Shown: piece by piece, positions 1 to 11,419 of the stretch
Position numbering within the stretch: position 1 is the stretch's first letter
Layout: each line of letters opens with the position of its first letter
Origin: Bifidobacterium reuteri DSM 23975
GTDB lineage: Bacteria > Actinomycetota > Actinomycetes > Actinomycetales > Bifidobacteriaceae
NCBI RefSeq assembly: GCF_000741695.1
Contig: NZ_JGZK01000021.1
Span: 1-50,975, forward strand
Reading direction: 5' to 3'
DNA length: 50,975 bases
Translations under genes and position numbers: made by a program
Notes under the pieces: generated by a model
Told to the model about the DNA's origin: nothing
The model's input: the letters and a program-made list of their open reading frames with translations, nothing else
Database searches by the model: none

Positions 1-88
1 GAAACAACAGAACATCCTCGCGTCCATCCTCCGGTTCCCAAGCCGCCACAAGCCGGCGGGAACACGATTCCCGACCGAATGATGATTC
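1..88 (+). other. 23S-5S rRNA spacer (partial)
   Basis: This sequence lies directly upstream of the 5S gene and should be the internal spacer of an rRNA operon whose 16S and 23S genes lie outside the window. I cannot recognise a 23S 3' end in it. No coding region is supported here. Confidence 0.6.
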
Positions 89-206
89 TTGCGGCGGCCA
101 TGGCCCAGGTGAGACGCCCGGTCCCATTCCGAACCCGGAAGCTAAGGCCTGGCACGGCGATGGTACTGCACCCGACAGGGTGTGGGAGAGTAGCACGCCG
201 CCGCAT
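89..206 (+). rRNA. rrf: 5S ribosomal RNA
   Basis: The terminal stem pairs TGCGGCGG (90-97) with CCGCCGCA (198-205). Between them is typical actinobacterial 5S sequence, including GGTCCCATTCCGAACCCGGAAG and the GGGAGAGTAG segment near the 3' end. The length of about 117 nt fits the family. A strong intrinsic terminator follows within 15 nt, so this is the last gene of an rRNA operon that enters the window from the left. Confidence 0.95.
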
Positions 207-216
207 TACACGTTAC

Positions 217-250
217 AAAGCCCCGATACCCACACGGTACCGGGGCTTTC
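217..250 (+). terminator. rRNA operon terminator
   Basis: AAAGCCCCGATACC pairs with GGTACCGGGGCTTT around a short loop and is followed by a weak T tract. It lies 11 bases after the 5S gene and ends the rRNA operon. Confidence 0.85.
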
Positions 251-831
251 CCATATGTGCCCCGCCCTGCGGTGACATCCCACCGGAGGGGGCCGATGAC
301 CGGTCGGCTCCCCTTGCCAGGGGAGCTGCCGGCGCAACCGACTGAGGGGCAGCCGACAGAAGACCCGGGAACCAGCCGGGAGCCCGGTACACGCCGAACA
401 CGGCACACAGCGGAAACACCGCACGGAGGCACGCGGACGCCATCCAGAAGACCCTGGCCATAAAACAACACGACCACAGACCATCTATATCTGAAACATA
501 CCCGGATATACATCGCTGTATTTGCTGAACTCTCTATAGCAGAGATTCATGCACGATCCCAAGCCTGCAGCAGACCAATCGTGCGCGGGAAATGACAGGT
601 TGTGTAACGTGAACGGCACAGCCCGACGGAACCTGATTCAATCAAACTAGCGGCGAAATGTGTGCGACCTAGGCACTGCATTGATGCGGTGCCGGCAGTG
701 TGGCGCAACAGTTCGTGAGGCGAGCGTACAACGATGCCGATGCGACGGTGCCGGTGTGCAGAAGTCCCGAAGGAAACCGATGGGCAGCCGGAACAGTCGC
801 CGGATAATAGTGCAGTGCAAGGGAGAACGAT
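251..831. other. Intergenic region, no gene seen
   Basis: There are 581 bases between the rRNA terminator and the GH3 gene. Overlapping frames on both strands look like shadows: arginine-rich, with no Shine-Dalgarno sequence and no recognisable domain. The region holds one copy of the CTCCCC/CTGAGGGG dispersed repeat (306-352) and an imperfect operator-like palindrome, CTCTATAGCAGAG, near 532-544. A plausible Shine-Dalgarno sequence for the GH3 gene (GGGAGA) is at 821-826. Confidence 0.5.
306..352 (+). repeat. Dispersed CTCCCC...CTGAGGGG hairpin repeat, copy 1
   Basis: GGCTCCCC and GGGGAGC form a stem. They are followed by a second hairpin of the form TGTCGGCGAAGCCGACTGA and the tail GGGG. 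Related copies are at 14661-14707, 40704-40750 and 45605-45649, and partial 3' halves are at 19985-20014 and 27765-27797. All are intergenic. Confidence 0.7.
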
Positions 832-3387
832 ATGGAACTCGAAGATCTTTCGGTGGCCGAGAAAGCGGCGATGCTCTCCGGCGGCTCCGAATGGGATTCG
901 CGCGGCAACGACCGTGCCGGCATCCCCAGCTTTGTGATGAGCGACGGTCCGCACGGCGTGCGTCGCCAGCTAGGCGAGGGCGACCACCTCGGCTTGGGTG
1001 CGTCCAAGCCTGCCACCTGCTTCCCGACCGCGGGTACCGTGGCCAGCTCCTGGGATCCGGAACTCGCCGAGGAAATGGGCGAGGCGCTGGGACGCGAGGC
1101 GCATGACCTCGACGTCAACGTGCTGCTCGGCCCAGGTCTGAACATCAAGCGCAACCCGCTGTGCGGCCGTAATTTCGAGTATTATTCTGAGGACCCGATC
1201 GTGGCCGGGCGCATGGCCGCCGGACTGATCCGCGGCATCCAGTCCAACGGTGTGAGCGCGTGCCCCAAGCATTTCGCGGTCAACAGCCAGGAGCTGCGCC
1301 GCCAGGCATCCAACTCGGTGGTGGACGAGCGCACGATGCGCGAGATCTACCTGACCGCATTCGAAATCGCCGTGCGTGAGGCCGCGCCGATGACCATCAT
1401 GACCTCCTACAACGAGATCAACGGCGTCTACGCGCACGAGAACAAGCACCTGCTGCAGGACATCCTGCGCGACGAGTGGGGTTTCGACGGGATGGTCGTC
1501 TCCGACTGGGGAGGCTCGAACTCCGCCGTGGCCGCAGTCAAGGCCGGCGGCTCCCTTGAAATGCCGTCGCCCGGTTATACCTCCGTGCGCGAGCTGGAAG
1601 GCGCGGTGGCCGCCGGCACGCTCTCCGAGGCTGATCTCAACGCCCGCGCCGCGGAGGTGGCCAAGATTGCCCGCCTGACCCGCACGGAAGGCGTCGGGCG
1701 TGATGATCTGCTTGCAAACGATATCGCGGCAGCCCACCACAATGTGGCTCGGCGAGTGGCTGAAGGCTCCGCCGTGCTCCTCAAGAACGCTGGCGCAGGC
1801 ATCGCTGCCGCCGATGCGACTGCCGCCGCCACTGCTCCGGTTCTGCCGCTGAAGCCCGGCACACGGGTCGCTGTGGTTGGCGATATGGCGAAAACCCCAC
1901 GATTCCAGGGCTCCGGCTCCTCCAAGGTGAACGCCACCCGTGAGGAGAATATCCTGGACGAGCTGCATAACCCCGAAACCGCTGAGCAGACCGGTGTCAC
2001 TGTGACTGGTTACGCCCAAGGCTATGACCGTCAAGGCGTCGCCAACCAATCGCTCCTCAACGAAGCCACAGCGCTCGCCTCCCAGCCTGACACCGACGCC
2101 GTGATCGCCGTGGTCGGCCTAGACGAGCGCAGCGAATCCGAGGGCCTCGACCGCTCCACCATGGCCATTCCGCAGGTGCAGAACGACCTTGTCGCCGCAC
2201 TGGTGGCCACCGGCAAGCCGGTCGTCGTGGTGCTGGTGGCCGGTTCCCCGGTGGAACTGCCATGGTTCGACGATGTTGCCGCCGTGCTGTACGTTGGCCT
2301 TTCCGGCCAGGCCGGTGCCTCCGCCACTGTGCGGGCGCTGACCGGTCAGGTCAATCCTTCCGGCCATTTGGCCGAGACGTGGCCGCTGCAGTACGCCGAC
2401 TGCCCGTCTGCCGGATGGTATCCGGCGGTTGGCCGCGACGCCGTCTACCGTGAGGGCCCGTTCGTCGGCTATCGCTATTACGAAACCGCAGAAGTGCCGG
2501 TGCGCTTCCCGTTCGGATACGGCCTCAGCTACTCCACGTTCACCTACAGCAATCTGACCGCCGACGAAACCGGCGTGCAGTTCACGGTGACCAACGATTC
2601 CGATGTGCCTGGCGCCACCGTCGCCCAGCTGTATGTCTCCGGACCGTCCCGCACAGTCGCCGATGCGACCGCGGGATCTGCGGATTCCGCGAAATCCGCA
2701 GTTGCGGCGGATGCTCGGCCTGGTGTGCTGCGTCCGGTTCGCGAGCTCAAGGGCTTCGCCAAAATCGAACTCGACGCCCATGAATCCAAGACCGTGCACA
2801 TCGACTTCGACCGCTACACCTTCCGTCATTTTGATGTGGACGTCAATCGTTGGGCCACTGAATCGGGCATCTGGACGCTTGCAGTGGGTGCGAACGCCGA
2901 AGACCTTCCTTTGTCCACGCCGTTCGCCGTCGCCGGCGATGTGGACGCCGCGCCTGCGAACCCGGCCCTCGGACACTACCTGACCGGCGACGTCAAGCAC
3001 GTCACCGACGCCGAAATGGCCACACTGTTCGGCCATGAGGTCATCGCGCCGGGCAAGCCCACCACCTTCGGCGTCAACGACCCGATTTCCAGCTGGGTCG
3101 ATTCGCGCGGTTTCGTGGCGCGCACGGTCGCCAAGACACTGATCAGCCGTGAGGCCAAGGTGCGGCAGAAGACCGGTGCCCCCGACCTCAACACCCTGTT
3201 CATCCTCAACATGCCGCCGCGCGCCATGAGCAAGATGACTCAGGGCATGGTCGACTCGGCCATGGTCGACGCCATCGTCAGCATCGGCAACGGCCACACC
3301 TTCCGCGGTCTCGGCGGCCTGATCGCCGGCTACTTCCGCAACCAATCCGCCAACAAACGCATCGCAAAGGAGCTCAATCATGACTGA
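832..3387 (+). CDS. GH3 family beta-glycosidase (beta-glucosidase-like)
   Basis: This 851-residue protein has the full glycoside hydrolase 3 architecture: an N-terminal TIM-barrel, the alpha/beta second domain, and a fibronectin-III-like domain near residues 560-670. Family motifs visible are the KHF segment (CPKHFAVN) and the catalytic nucleophile Asp225 in VVSDWGG. No signal peptide is present, so it should act in the cytoplasm on imported beta-glycosides. About 150 residues after the FnIII-like domain form a less usual C-terminal extension. The ATG has GGGAGA 6 bases upstream. The last 8 bases overlap the GtrA-like gene, so the two are probably co-translated. The family is certain; substrate (gluco-, xylo- or other beta-glycosides) cannot be read from sequence. 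Confidence 0.93.
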   Translation: MELEDLSVAEKAAMLSGGSEWDSRGNDRAGIPSFVMSDGPHGVRRQLGEGDHLGLGASKPATCFPTAGTVASSWDPELAEEMGEALGREAHDLDVNVLLGPGLNIKRNPLCGRNFEYYSEDPIVAGRMAAGLIRGIQSNGVSACPKHFAVNSQELRRQASNSVVDERTMREIYLTAFEIAVREAAPMTIMTSYNEINGVYAHENKHLLQDILRDEWGFDGMVVSDWGGSNSAVAAVKAGGSLEMPSPGYTSVRELEGAVAAGTLSEADLNARAAEVAKIARLTRTEGVGRDDLLANDIAAAHHNVARRVAEGSAVLLKNAGAGIAAADATAAATAPVLPLKPGTRVAVVGDMAKTPRFQGSGSSKVNATREENILDELHNPETAEQTGVTVTGYAQGYDRQGVANQSLLNEATALASQPDTDAVIAVVGLDERSESEGLDRSTMAIPQVQNDLVAALVATGKPVVVVLVAGSPVELPWFDDVAAVLYVGLSGQAGASATVRALTGQVNPSGHLAETWPLQYADCPSAGWYPAVGRDAVYREGPFVGYRYYETAEVPVRFPFGYGLSYSTFTYSNLTADETGVQFTVTNDSDVPGATVAQLYVSGPSRTVADATAGSADSAKSAVAADARPGVLRPVRELKGFAKIELDAHESKTVHIDFDRYTFRHFDVDVNRWATESGIWTLAVGANAEDLPLSTPFAVAGDVDAAPANPALGHYLTGDVKHVTDAEMATLFGHEVIAPGKPTTFGVNDPISSWVDSRGFVARTVAKTLISREAKVRQKTGAPDLNTLFILNMPPRAMSKMTQGMVDSAMVDAIVSIGNGHTFRGLGGLIAGYFRNQSANKRIAKELNHD

Positions 3388-3940
3388 CGCCAACAAGACC
3401 GCCGCCGAGGGCGCAGACGCCAAGAAACTCGGTCCGGTTCGTCAGTGGATTAAGGACCATCCCACGATCTGGGAGTTTATCCTGTTCAACGTGTTGTCGA
3501 ACATTTCCACGATCTCACGCTTCGTGGTCACATGGATCGGTACCGCCATCTTTGTGAGTGCGTTGGGCCTGACCGCGCCGTTCTACTTCCTCATCTTCAA
3601 CTACCCGGAGTCCGGCAACGGCCTGGGCGGTTTTCTCACCTTCCTGTGCGCCGAGGTCATCGCGCAGGTGGTGAACTTCTTCGTGCAGATGAAGTGGGTG
3701 TTCAAGTCCGACTCCAGCTTCAAGGACGCCGCGTGGAAGTATGCGATTCTCGCCGTCGTGATCGTGGTCGTCAACCTCGTGCTGCCTGGATATGTGACCT
3801 CGCTGTGCCAGGGCTGGGGCATGAATGCGGGCGTGGCCGGCACCATCGCCTCCGTGGTCAACACCCTGCTGGCCGTGGTGGTCAGCTACCCGCTGCTCAA
3901 GTTCTGGATCATGCCCAAGAACAAGGAGGCTGCCAAGTAA
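3380..3940 (+). CDS. GtrA-like family small membrane protein
   Basis: This 186-residue protein has four predicted transmembrane segments (about residues 42-62, 80-105, 118-140 and 150-172) and polar ends. That matches the GtrA/DPMS group of small membrane proteins, which are linked to the movement of lipid-linked sugars or to cell-envelope polysaccharide synthesis. The start overlaps the stop of the GH3 gene, and an AAGGAG Shine-Dalgarno sequence lies inside the GH3 3' end. A strong terminator follows, so the two genes form a closed operon. Pairing a cytosolic glycosidase with a GtrA-like protein is seen here directly; a functional link is inference. Confidence 0.75.
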   Translation: MTDANKTAAEGADAKKLGPVRQWIKDHPTIWEFILFNVLSNISTISRFVVTWIGTAIFVSALGLTAPFYFLIFNYPESGNGLGGFLTFLCAEVIAQVVNFFVQMKWVFKSDSSFKDAAWKYAILAVVIVVVNLVLPGYVTSLCQGWGMNAGVAGTIASVVNTLLAVVVSYPLLKFWIMPKNKEAAK

Positions 3941-3979
3941 TAATCTGATTCTTCGTCGTTTCTTCTTCCCCTTCCCTGA

Positions 3980-4025
3980 GGTCTGGCCGGAACGCTTGTT
4001 CTATGCGTTTCGGCCAGACCTTTTT
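3980..4025 (+). terminator. Intrinsic terminator after the GH3-gtrA operon
   Basis: GGTCTGGCCGGAACG pairs with CGTTTCGGCCAGACC across a short loop and is followed by TTTTTGTGT. Confidence 0.9.
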
Positions 4026-4077
4026 GTGTATGTAGGCGTAGGACGTTTCGCGAAGCTGTACACAAGGAGAGGTGTTG

Positions 4078-4273
4078 CTATTTGCTTTCAATGAGGTACA
4101 TGTGATGCATTGCGGAAAGGCATCCGCCTTCAATGTGGTACCTGATACGCGAAATTGCGATTATCAACGCTGGAATGACGGTGATTGTATTCATGCTTTT
4201 ATGGATTAGGCACCTCACTGAAGACAGATACCTTTCCGCAAAACCGCGAATGTACCTCATTGAAAGGAGATAG
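4078..4273. mobile_element. MITE-like inverted-repeat element, copy 1 (196 bp)
   Basis: The left end CTATTTGCTTTCAATGAGG is matched in inverted orientation by the right end (CTATCTCCTTTCAATGAGG read on the minus strand). Each arm holds two related ~45-bp units of the form CTATCT..CTTnAnTGnGGTAC..GGAAAG. No protein is encoded. A homologous element of 198 bp is at 47696-47893. This copy sits 115 bp upstream of the NrdR boxes of the nrd operon. Confidence 0.8.
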
Positions 4274-4388
4274 TGACATCATGTAGCGGCTGGGGCGTGA
4301 ATCGATGTGAGTAAGGCCACAGTGCATGAGGTACTCTCGGACATGCTGTTCTAGCAACGTCGGGCAAATGGCGGAATAACGCCCATAA

Positions 4389-4404
4389 ACACTACATATA
4401 GTGT
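4389..4404 (+). promoter_or_regulatory. NrdR box 1
   Basis: ACACTACATATAGTGT is close to the NrdR consensus palindrome. Its centre is 32 bp, about three helical turns, from the second box at 4421-4436. This is the usual arrangement upstream of ribonucleotide reductase operons controlled by the ATP/dATP-sensing repressor NrdR. Confidence 0.9.
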
Positions 4405-4420
4405 TTGTAGGCGCAACACG

Positions 4421-4436
4421 CCACTATACATAGTAG
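4421..4436 (+). promoter_or_regulatory. NrdR box 2
   Basis: CCACTATACATAGTAG is the second imperfect NrdR palindrome. It lies immediately upstream of the candidate -35 element of the nrd promoter. Confidence 0.85.
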
Positions 4437-4437
4437 C

Positions 4438-4465
4438 TTGATTGCAAATCACATGGTTGTAATAT
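4438..4465 (+). promoter_or_regulatory. Predicted nrdHIEF promoter
   Basis: A -35 TTGATT (4438-4443) and a -10 TAATAT (4460-4465) are separated by 16 bases. This places the transcript start near 4472, about 40 bases before nrdH and directly downstream of the two NrdR boxes. Confidence 0.65.
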
Positions 4466-4511
4466 GGCCTTCGTTTTGTTTTTCACCAGCATTGATTGAA
4501 GGGGAGTTGCC

Positions 4512-4772
4512 ATGACCGTCACCGTGTTCACCAAGCCGCATTGCCCGCAGTGCGAAGCCACCAAGCGCCAGTTCACCAAGCTCGGCGTACCATTCGAGGT
4601 CGTGGACCTGACGGAGAACCCCTCCACCTTGGAACAGTTGCAGGCCGCCGGATTCCAGCAGGCGCCGGTCGTCATCACCCCGGACAACTCCTGGACCGGA
4701 TACCGCCCTGATCTGATCCGCGAAGTGGCCAAGCAGGCCGCGGCCGCCGCTCCGGCCCCGGTCGCCGCGTGA
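4512..4772 (+). CDS. nrdH: NrdH-redoxin (glutaredoxin-like electron donor)
   Basis: This 86-residue thioredoxin-fold protein has the redox motif C11-P-Q-C14 close to the N-terminus. It also has the NrdH-type segment around residues 58-75 ([12 protein letters not shown]...WTGYRPDLI). NrdH is reduced by thioredoxin reductase and delivers electrons to the class Ib ribonucleotide reductase NrdE. The Shine-Dalgarno sequence GGGGAG lies 6 bases before the ATG. It is the first gene of nrdHIEF, and its stop overlaps the GTG of nrdI by four bases. The C-terminal Ala/Pro tail is a little longer than usual. Confidence 0.95.
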   Translation: MTVTVFTKPHCPQCEATKRQFTKLGVPFEVVDLTENPSTLEQLQAAGFQQAPVVITPDNSWTGYRPDLIREVAKQAAAAAPAPVAA

Positions 4773-5410
4773 ATCTGGGTCACATGAACAGCGCGGCTTC
4801 GGCTGTGGCGGCAGGCGAGAGCGCTCGCATGGCATGCGGAAGCGGTGAAGCCGACGCGGCGTATGATGCTGACATGGCTCCATCGCAGGTGGGTGATCAT
4901 GCGGAGCTCCTCCGGCTCCATCAGCGCGACGTTGCCGCTGCGGACGCCAGTGCCGCCAGCCGGCCTGAGTTCGCGGCGCAATCCGGCAAGGTGATTGGCG
5001 CGTTGGTCTACTTTTCCTCGGCGTCCGAGAACACTGCACGGTTCGTGGCCGGATGCCGCTTGCAGGATGAAGGCCTCAACGTCTACCGCATCCCGCTCAA
5101 GGCCGCCGACCAACCGCTGAACGTCCGCGAACCGTACGTCATCATGGTGCCCACCTACGGCGGAGGAGTGGTGAAGAAAGCTGTGCCGATTCAGGTCAAG
5201 CGATTCCTGAACGACCGGGCCAACCGCGAATGGATCCGCGGAGTCATCGCCTCAGGCAACACCAACTTCGGTGAGGCCTATTGCGCCGCCGGAGACATCA
5301 TCGCCGCCAAATGCCACGTGCCCTTCCTCTACAAATATGAGTTGATGGGCACCCCTGAAGACACCGCGGCCGTGCGTGATGGCCTCGTGCGGTTCTTCAC
5401 CCATCAGTGA
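4769..5410 (+). CDS. nrdI: NrdI flavodoxin-like protein
   Basis: NrdI is a small flavodoxin that supplies oxidant for assembling the manganese-tyrosyl radical cofactor of NrdF. The family part begins near residue 73 ([19 protein letters not shown]) and includes VPTYGGG and the [19 protein letters not shown] segment typical of NrdI. The frame gives 213 residues if read from the GTG that overlaps the nrdH stop. NrdI is normally about 130-150 residues, so some 70 N-terminal residues, rich in Ala, Ser and Asp, are extra. A later internal start cannot be excluded, but the GTGA overlap favours coupling at 4769. The function is secure; the start is not. Confidence 0.88.
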   Translation: MNLGHMNSAASAVAAGESARMACGSGEADAAYDADMAPSQVGDHAELLRLHQRDVAAADASAASRPEFAAQSGKVIGALVYFSSASENTARFVAGCRLQDEGLNVYRIPLKAADQPLNVREPYVIMVPTYGGGVVKKAVPIQVKRFLNDRANREWIRGVIASGNTNFGEAYCAAGDIIAAKCHVPFLYKYELMGTPEDTAAVRDGLVRFFTHQ

Positions 5411-5624
5411 TTCCAGCGATTCCCGGCGAATACGGCTGGTAAGACCATCGGAGGCGGCCACCCGACCGGCCTGCTGCATCATTCGCGCGGCCGGCTACGG
5501 CTTCCCCGGAGAAGGCAAGAGAACGAATGGATGCGCCTCCGACGTTGCCGCGTCGTACCCATCCACTGAAGCCAGACGCGCCCAACCCCATCCAAGGACC
5601 TCAATACCAAGGACTGCAATACCT

Positions 5625-8821
<3,197 letters not shown>

Positions 8822-9196
8822 TTCGATAGTCGCCAGCAGTAGTGTGCCGGAACACGGTCTGTCGGGGTTGCATGGTTTGCCGGGGTTGCTTGGATTGCCA
8901 GTCGTGGAATACGGAAGAGGCTGTATGTTCGCGTCTCAACAGGGCATGCGCGAACATACAGCCTCTGTACGGGTTATTATCGACCGTATGTTCGCGTTGA
9001 GATGATGAACTCGCGAACATACAGCCTGTCGGAAGGCCGTAAGGGGCTGTATGTTCGCGGCGGTTTCGTTGAGACGCGAACTTAACGCGGTATCGCTGTG
9101 GCTCCAACGCAGTATTACCGGCTGCCACGCTGCATCACTGGCTGCACCGTGGCGCCACCGGCTGCAACGTGCGGTATCACCGGCTGAACTGCGGCC
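8822..9196. other. Convergent intergenic region with hairpin array
   Basis: There are 375 bases between nrdF (+) and the histidine kinase (-). The region contains the three-unit 63-bp hairpin array (8917-9089), then a GC-rich tract with repeated CACTGGCTGC/CACCGGCTGC words at 9118-9186. No gene is supported. Confidence 0.6.
8917..9089. repeat. 63-bp-period hairpin array, locus A (three units)
   Basis: Unit 1 has 17-bp perfect arms (GAGGCTGTATGTTCGCG at 8917-8933 and its complement at 8949-8965) around a 15-nt loop. Unit 2 has 11-bp perfect arms (8986-8996 and 9012-9022), again with a 15-nt loop. Unit 3 (9045-9059 and 9075-9089) is decayed on its right arm. Loop centres are at 8941, 9004 and 9067, so the period is exactly 63. 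The same element, with the same period, recurs at 32531-32638. Confidence 0.85.
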
Positions 9197-10522
9197 TTAC
9201 CTCGGTATCAGCGCGGTCAGCACGAACCAGTGGTCCTCGGTCCGGATCGTCACCTCACCGCCGTACTGCGCGACGATGTGACGAATCGACTTCACGCCGA
9301 ATCCATGCCGTGATGCGTCCCGCTTGGTCGTGCGCAGCGCGCCGGTCGAGTCCTTCTTGAGCGTCGAATCGTAATAATTCTCCACGCGAATCACCATGAA
9401 CCGACCCTGCCCATACAAAGCCAGTCGAATCAGACGCTGCTGCCGGTCGGGCAGTTTGCTGGTCGCCTCGATGGCGTTGTCCAGCGCGTTGCCGAACAGC
9501 GAGGCGATGTCCATCGAGGACATGCCGGCGAGCAGTTTGCCATCAGCCACCGCCGTCAGCGTAATGCCACGATCGGCGCACGTGCGCATCTTGGTGGTCA
9601 GGATCACGTCCAGCACCGGGTTCCCGGAGTGCTGCTGGGCGCTCGCCGCCGCCACCGAAGCCTCCAGCTGTTCGAAGCCGGCCGCCGCATGCTCGGGGTC
9701 GACTTCCGCCCGCAGCGCCGCGATCTGATGCTTGAGATCGTGCGCGAGCCGTCCGATCGACTCGATGTTCTCCTTGGACGCCAGATATTCCTGATGCTGG
9801 CTGGCCAGTTGTGCGTTGATGGAGGCGAGCTCGGCGTTTGCTGCCATGCGCCGCGCCTGCTCCTGCTGCGCGTAGAGGATCGCGCAACCGCAGAAATCCA
9901 CCAATGTGCGGATGTAGAACACCTCCTGCCCCACGGTTCCGGAGAACGGCGTATTGGTGGAGACGAAGCTCAGGTTACTCATCGCGAACGTCACGATGGT
10001 GATGGCCACAGTGCCGAGCAGCAACGGTACCGAGATGTCGGTCGGCCGATCGCTGGCGAAGTTGCCACGCTCCAAGAGCCAGGCGGCGAAGAAGCACAGG
10101 GAGTACGTCAGGGCCAGCAGCAGTAGCGAATACCGCTGTTTGGCGGCGGCAGTATCACCCAGATTCAGGAACATGACCAACTGCCAGTGCAGCGACGCCA
10201 CCAACTCACCCAGCACGAACGCGCGCGCGGTGATGTACAGGCCTTCGCGGTTGCCGGTGCCTGCGCCGAACCGCACGATCGTCCACATGCCGCCGAACGC
10301 CAGCAGCATGCCGATGATCCAGAACCATAATGGCATGATGCCGTCAAAGTACTGGATGACGATCATGCCGGCCAGTCCGGCTGCGCCTACCGCCGCCGTC
10401 CGTTGCCACGGTACTCGGCGGTAGGTGGCCAGAATATAGACGATGCAGGCCAGCCATTCGCACAGTGCGGTATAGATGCGCGGAATGTCCGGCAGGGCGT
10501 TGGTGATGGTGCTGCCATCCAT
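9197..10522 (-). CDS. AgrC-like sensor histidine kinase (GHKL family)
   Basis: This 441-residue protein has an N-terminal half with about six transmembrane segments (residues 15-230), a short coiled coil, an H-box around HDLKHQIAALRAEVD, an N-box (LFGNALDNAIEA) and a G-box (GFGVKSIRHIVAQYGG). This is the HPK10/AgrC type, whose members often sense peptides. The ATG is four bases after the stop of the response-regulator gene, so the two form one transcript and a cognate pair. I could not find a peptide precursor or AgrB-like processing protease next to it, so the signal is unknown. Confidence 0.88.
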   Translation of the reverse strand: MDGSTITNALPDIPRIYTALCEWLACIVYILATYRRVPWQRTAAVGAAGLAGMIVIQYFDGIMPLWFWIIGMLLAFGGMWTIVRFGAGTGNREGLYITARAFVLGELVASLHWQLVMFLNLGDTAAAKQRYSLLLLALTYSLCFFAAWLLERGNFASDRPTDISVPLLLGTVAITIVTFAMSNLSFVSTNTPFSGTVGQEVFYIRTLVDFCGCAILYAQQEQARRMAANAELASINAQLASQHQEYLASKENIESIGRLAHDLKHQIAALRAEVDPEHAAAGFEQLEASVAAASAQQHSGNPVLDVILTTKMRTCADRGITLTAVADGKLLAGMSSMDIASLFGNALDNAIEATSKLPDRQQRLIRLALYGQGRFMVIRVENYYDSTLKKDSTGALRTTKRDASRHGFGVKSIRHIVAQYGGEVTIRTEDHWFVLTALIPR

Positions 10523-10525
10523 CGG

Positions 10526-11419
10526 TCAGACTCCGGCTGCAGCGGTGGTGCCGGGGGCGCTCGTCGTGGAAGCTGCTGCAAATCCAGCTGTGTCGCTTGC
10601 TGTGACTGTGGCGGCGGTGTCTGTGGTGGCAGCGGTATTCGCGTTGCCCGTGGTGCCCGTGTTGTTCGAGGCGGCCGTGGCGCCGCTGACCGCATTCGAA
10701 GTCGCCCCGCCTGATCCCAGATAATTGGCCAGCGCCACCAGAAACGCCTTCTTGCGCGGGCGACTGATGCGCAGCGCCTCGCCGTTCGACATCACGCAAT
10801 CCTGGCCGTCCACGCCGACCACATGCTGCATATTCACCAGATAACACGAATTCGAGCGGAAGAAGCTCTGCCCGGCCAATCGCTCCTCGAAATCCTTCAA
10901 CGTGCCGGTCACCGATAGTTTGCCGCCGAGCGTGTGAATGATGATCGTGTGCCGAATCGATTCGAGGTACAGCACATCGGACAGTTCCACCCGCATCTGC
11001 TTGCCGCCGGTGTCGATCAGCATCGCATCGTCCGCACGACGACGGACCATGTCGATCGAACGCTTGATCTCCTGGCGGAACGCGAAATAGGGGACCGGTT
11101 TGAGCAGATAGGAGAGCGCCTGCACTTCATAGCCGTTGATGGCGTATTGCGGGGCGGCGGTGATGAACACGATCACCACGGAATCGTCGCGCTCGCGAAT
11201 CTGCCGGGCGGCCGCCATGCCGTCCATATGCTTCATCTCGATGTCCAACAGCAGGATGTCGTACGTGGGCGTGTACTTCTCGACGATCTTCTCGCCGTCG
11301 TCGAAAACGGAGATTGTGAACTCCGTGCCGGTTTCGCTATGGTACTGGTTCATATAATCCAGCACTCTCTGGCAGGCGGTGGGATCGTCTTCGACCACCC
11401 CAACCCTGATATCGCGCAT
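10526..11419 (-). CDS. LytTR-family response regulator (AgrA-like)
   Basis: This 297-residue protein has an N-terminal receiver domain (acidic EDD at residues 10-12, the phospho-acceptor Asp in LLLDIEM, a conserved Lys in LLKP) and a LytTR DNA-binding domain (about residues 135-235, with RSNSCYLVNMQHV). It should be phosphorylated by the downstream kinase and bind promoters as a dimer. The last ~60 residues are a low-complexity tail of Thr, Ala, Gly, Ser and Asn, beyond the normal end of the family near residue 238. It is the first gene of the pair. Confidence 0.9.
   Translation of the reverse strand: MRDIRVGVVEDDPTACQRVLDYMNQYHSETGTEFTISVFDDGEKIVEKYTPTYDILLLDIEMKHMDGMAAARQIRERDDSVVIVFITAAPQYAINGYEVQALSYLLKPVPYFAFRQEIKRSIDMVRRRADDAMLIDTGGKQMRVELSDVLYLESIRHTIIIHTLGGKLSVTGTLKDFEERLAGQSFFRSNSCYLVNMQHVVGVDGQDCVMSNGEALRISRPRKKAFLVALANYLGSGGATSNAVSGATAASNNTGTTGNANTAATTDTAATVTASDTAGFAAASTTSAPGTTAAAGV

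Noticed and set aside
4078..4273. Complete insertion sequence
   Set aside because: The element is only 196 bp and encodes no transposase.
8921..8960. LexA (SOS) boxes
   Set aside because: Arms contain GTTCG and CGAAC, but the half-sites are separated by a 15-nt loop plus flanking CG bases, not the 4-base spacing of a LexA site, and the neighbours are not DNA-repair genes.
8917..9089. CRISPR array
   Set aside because: The spacing is regular, but units are long inverted repeats with imperfect copies, linkers are only 14-20 bases, and no cas gene is present.
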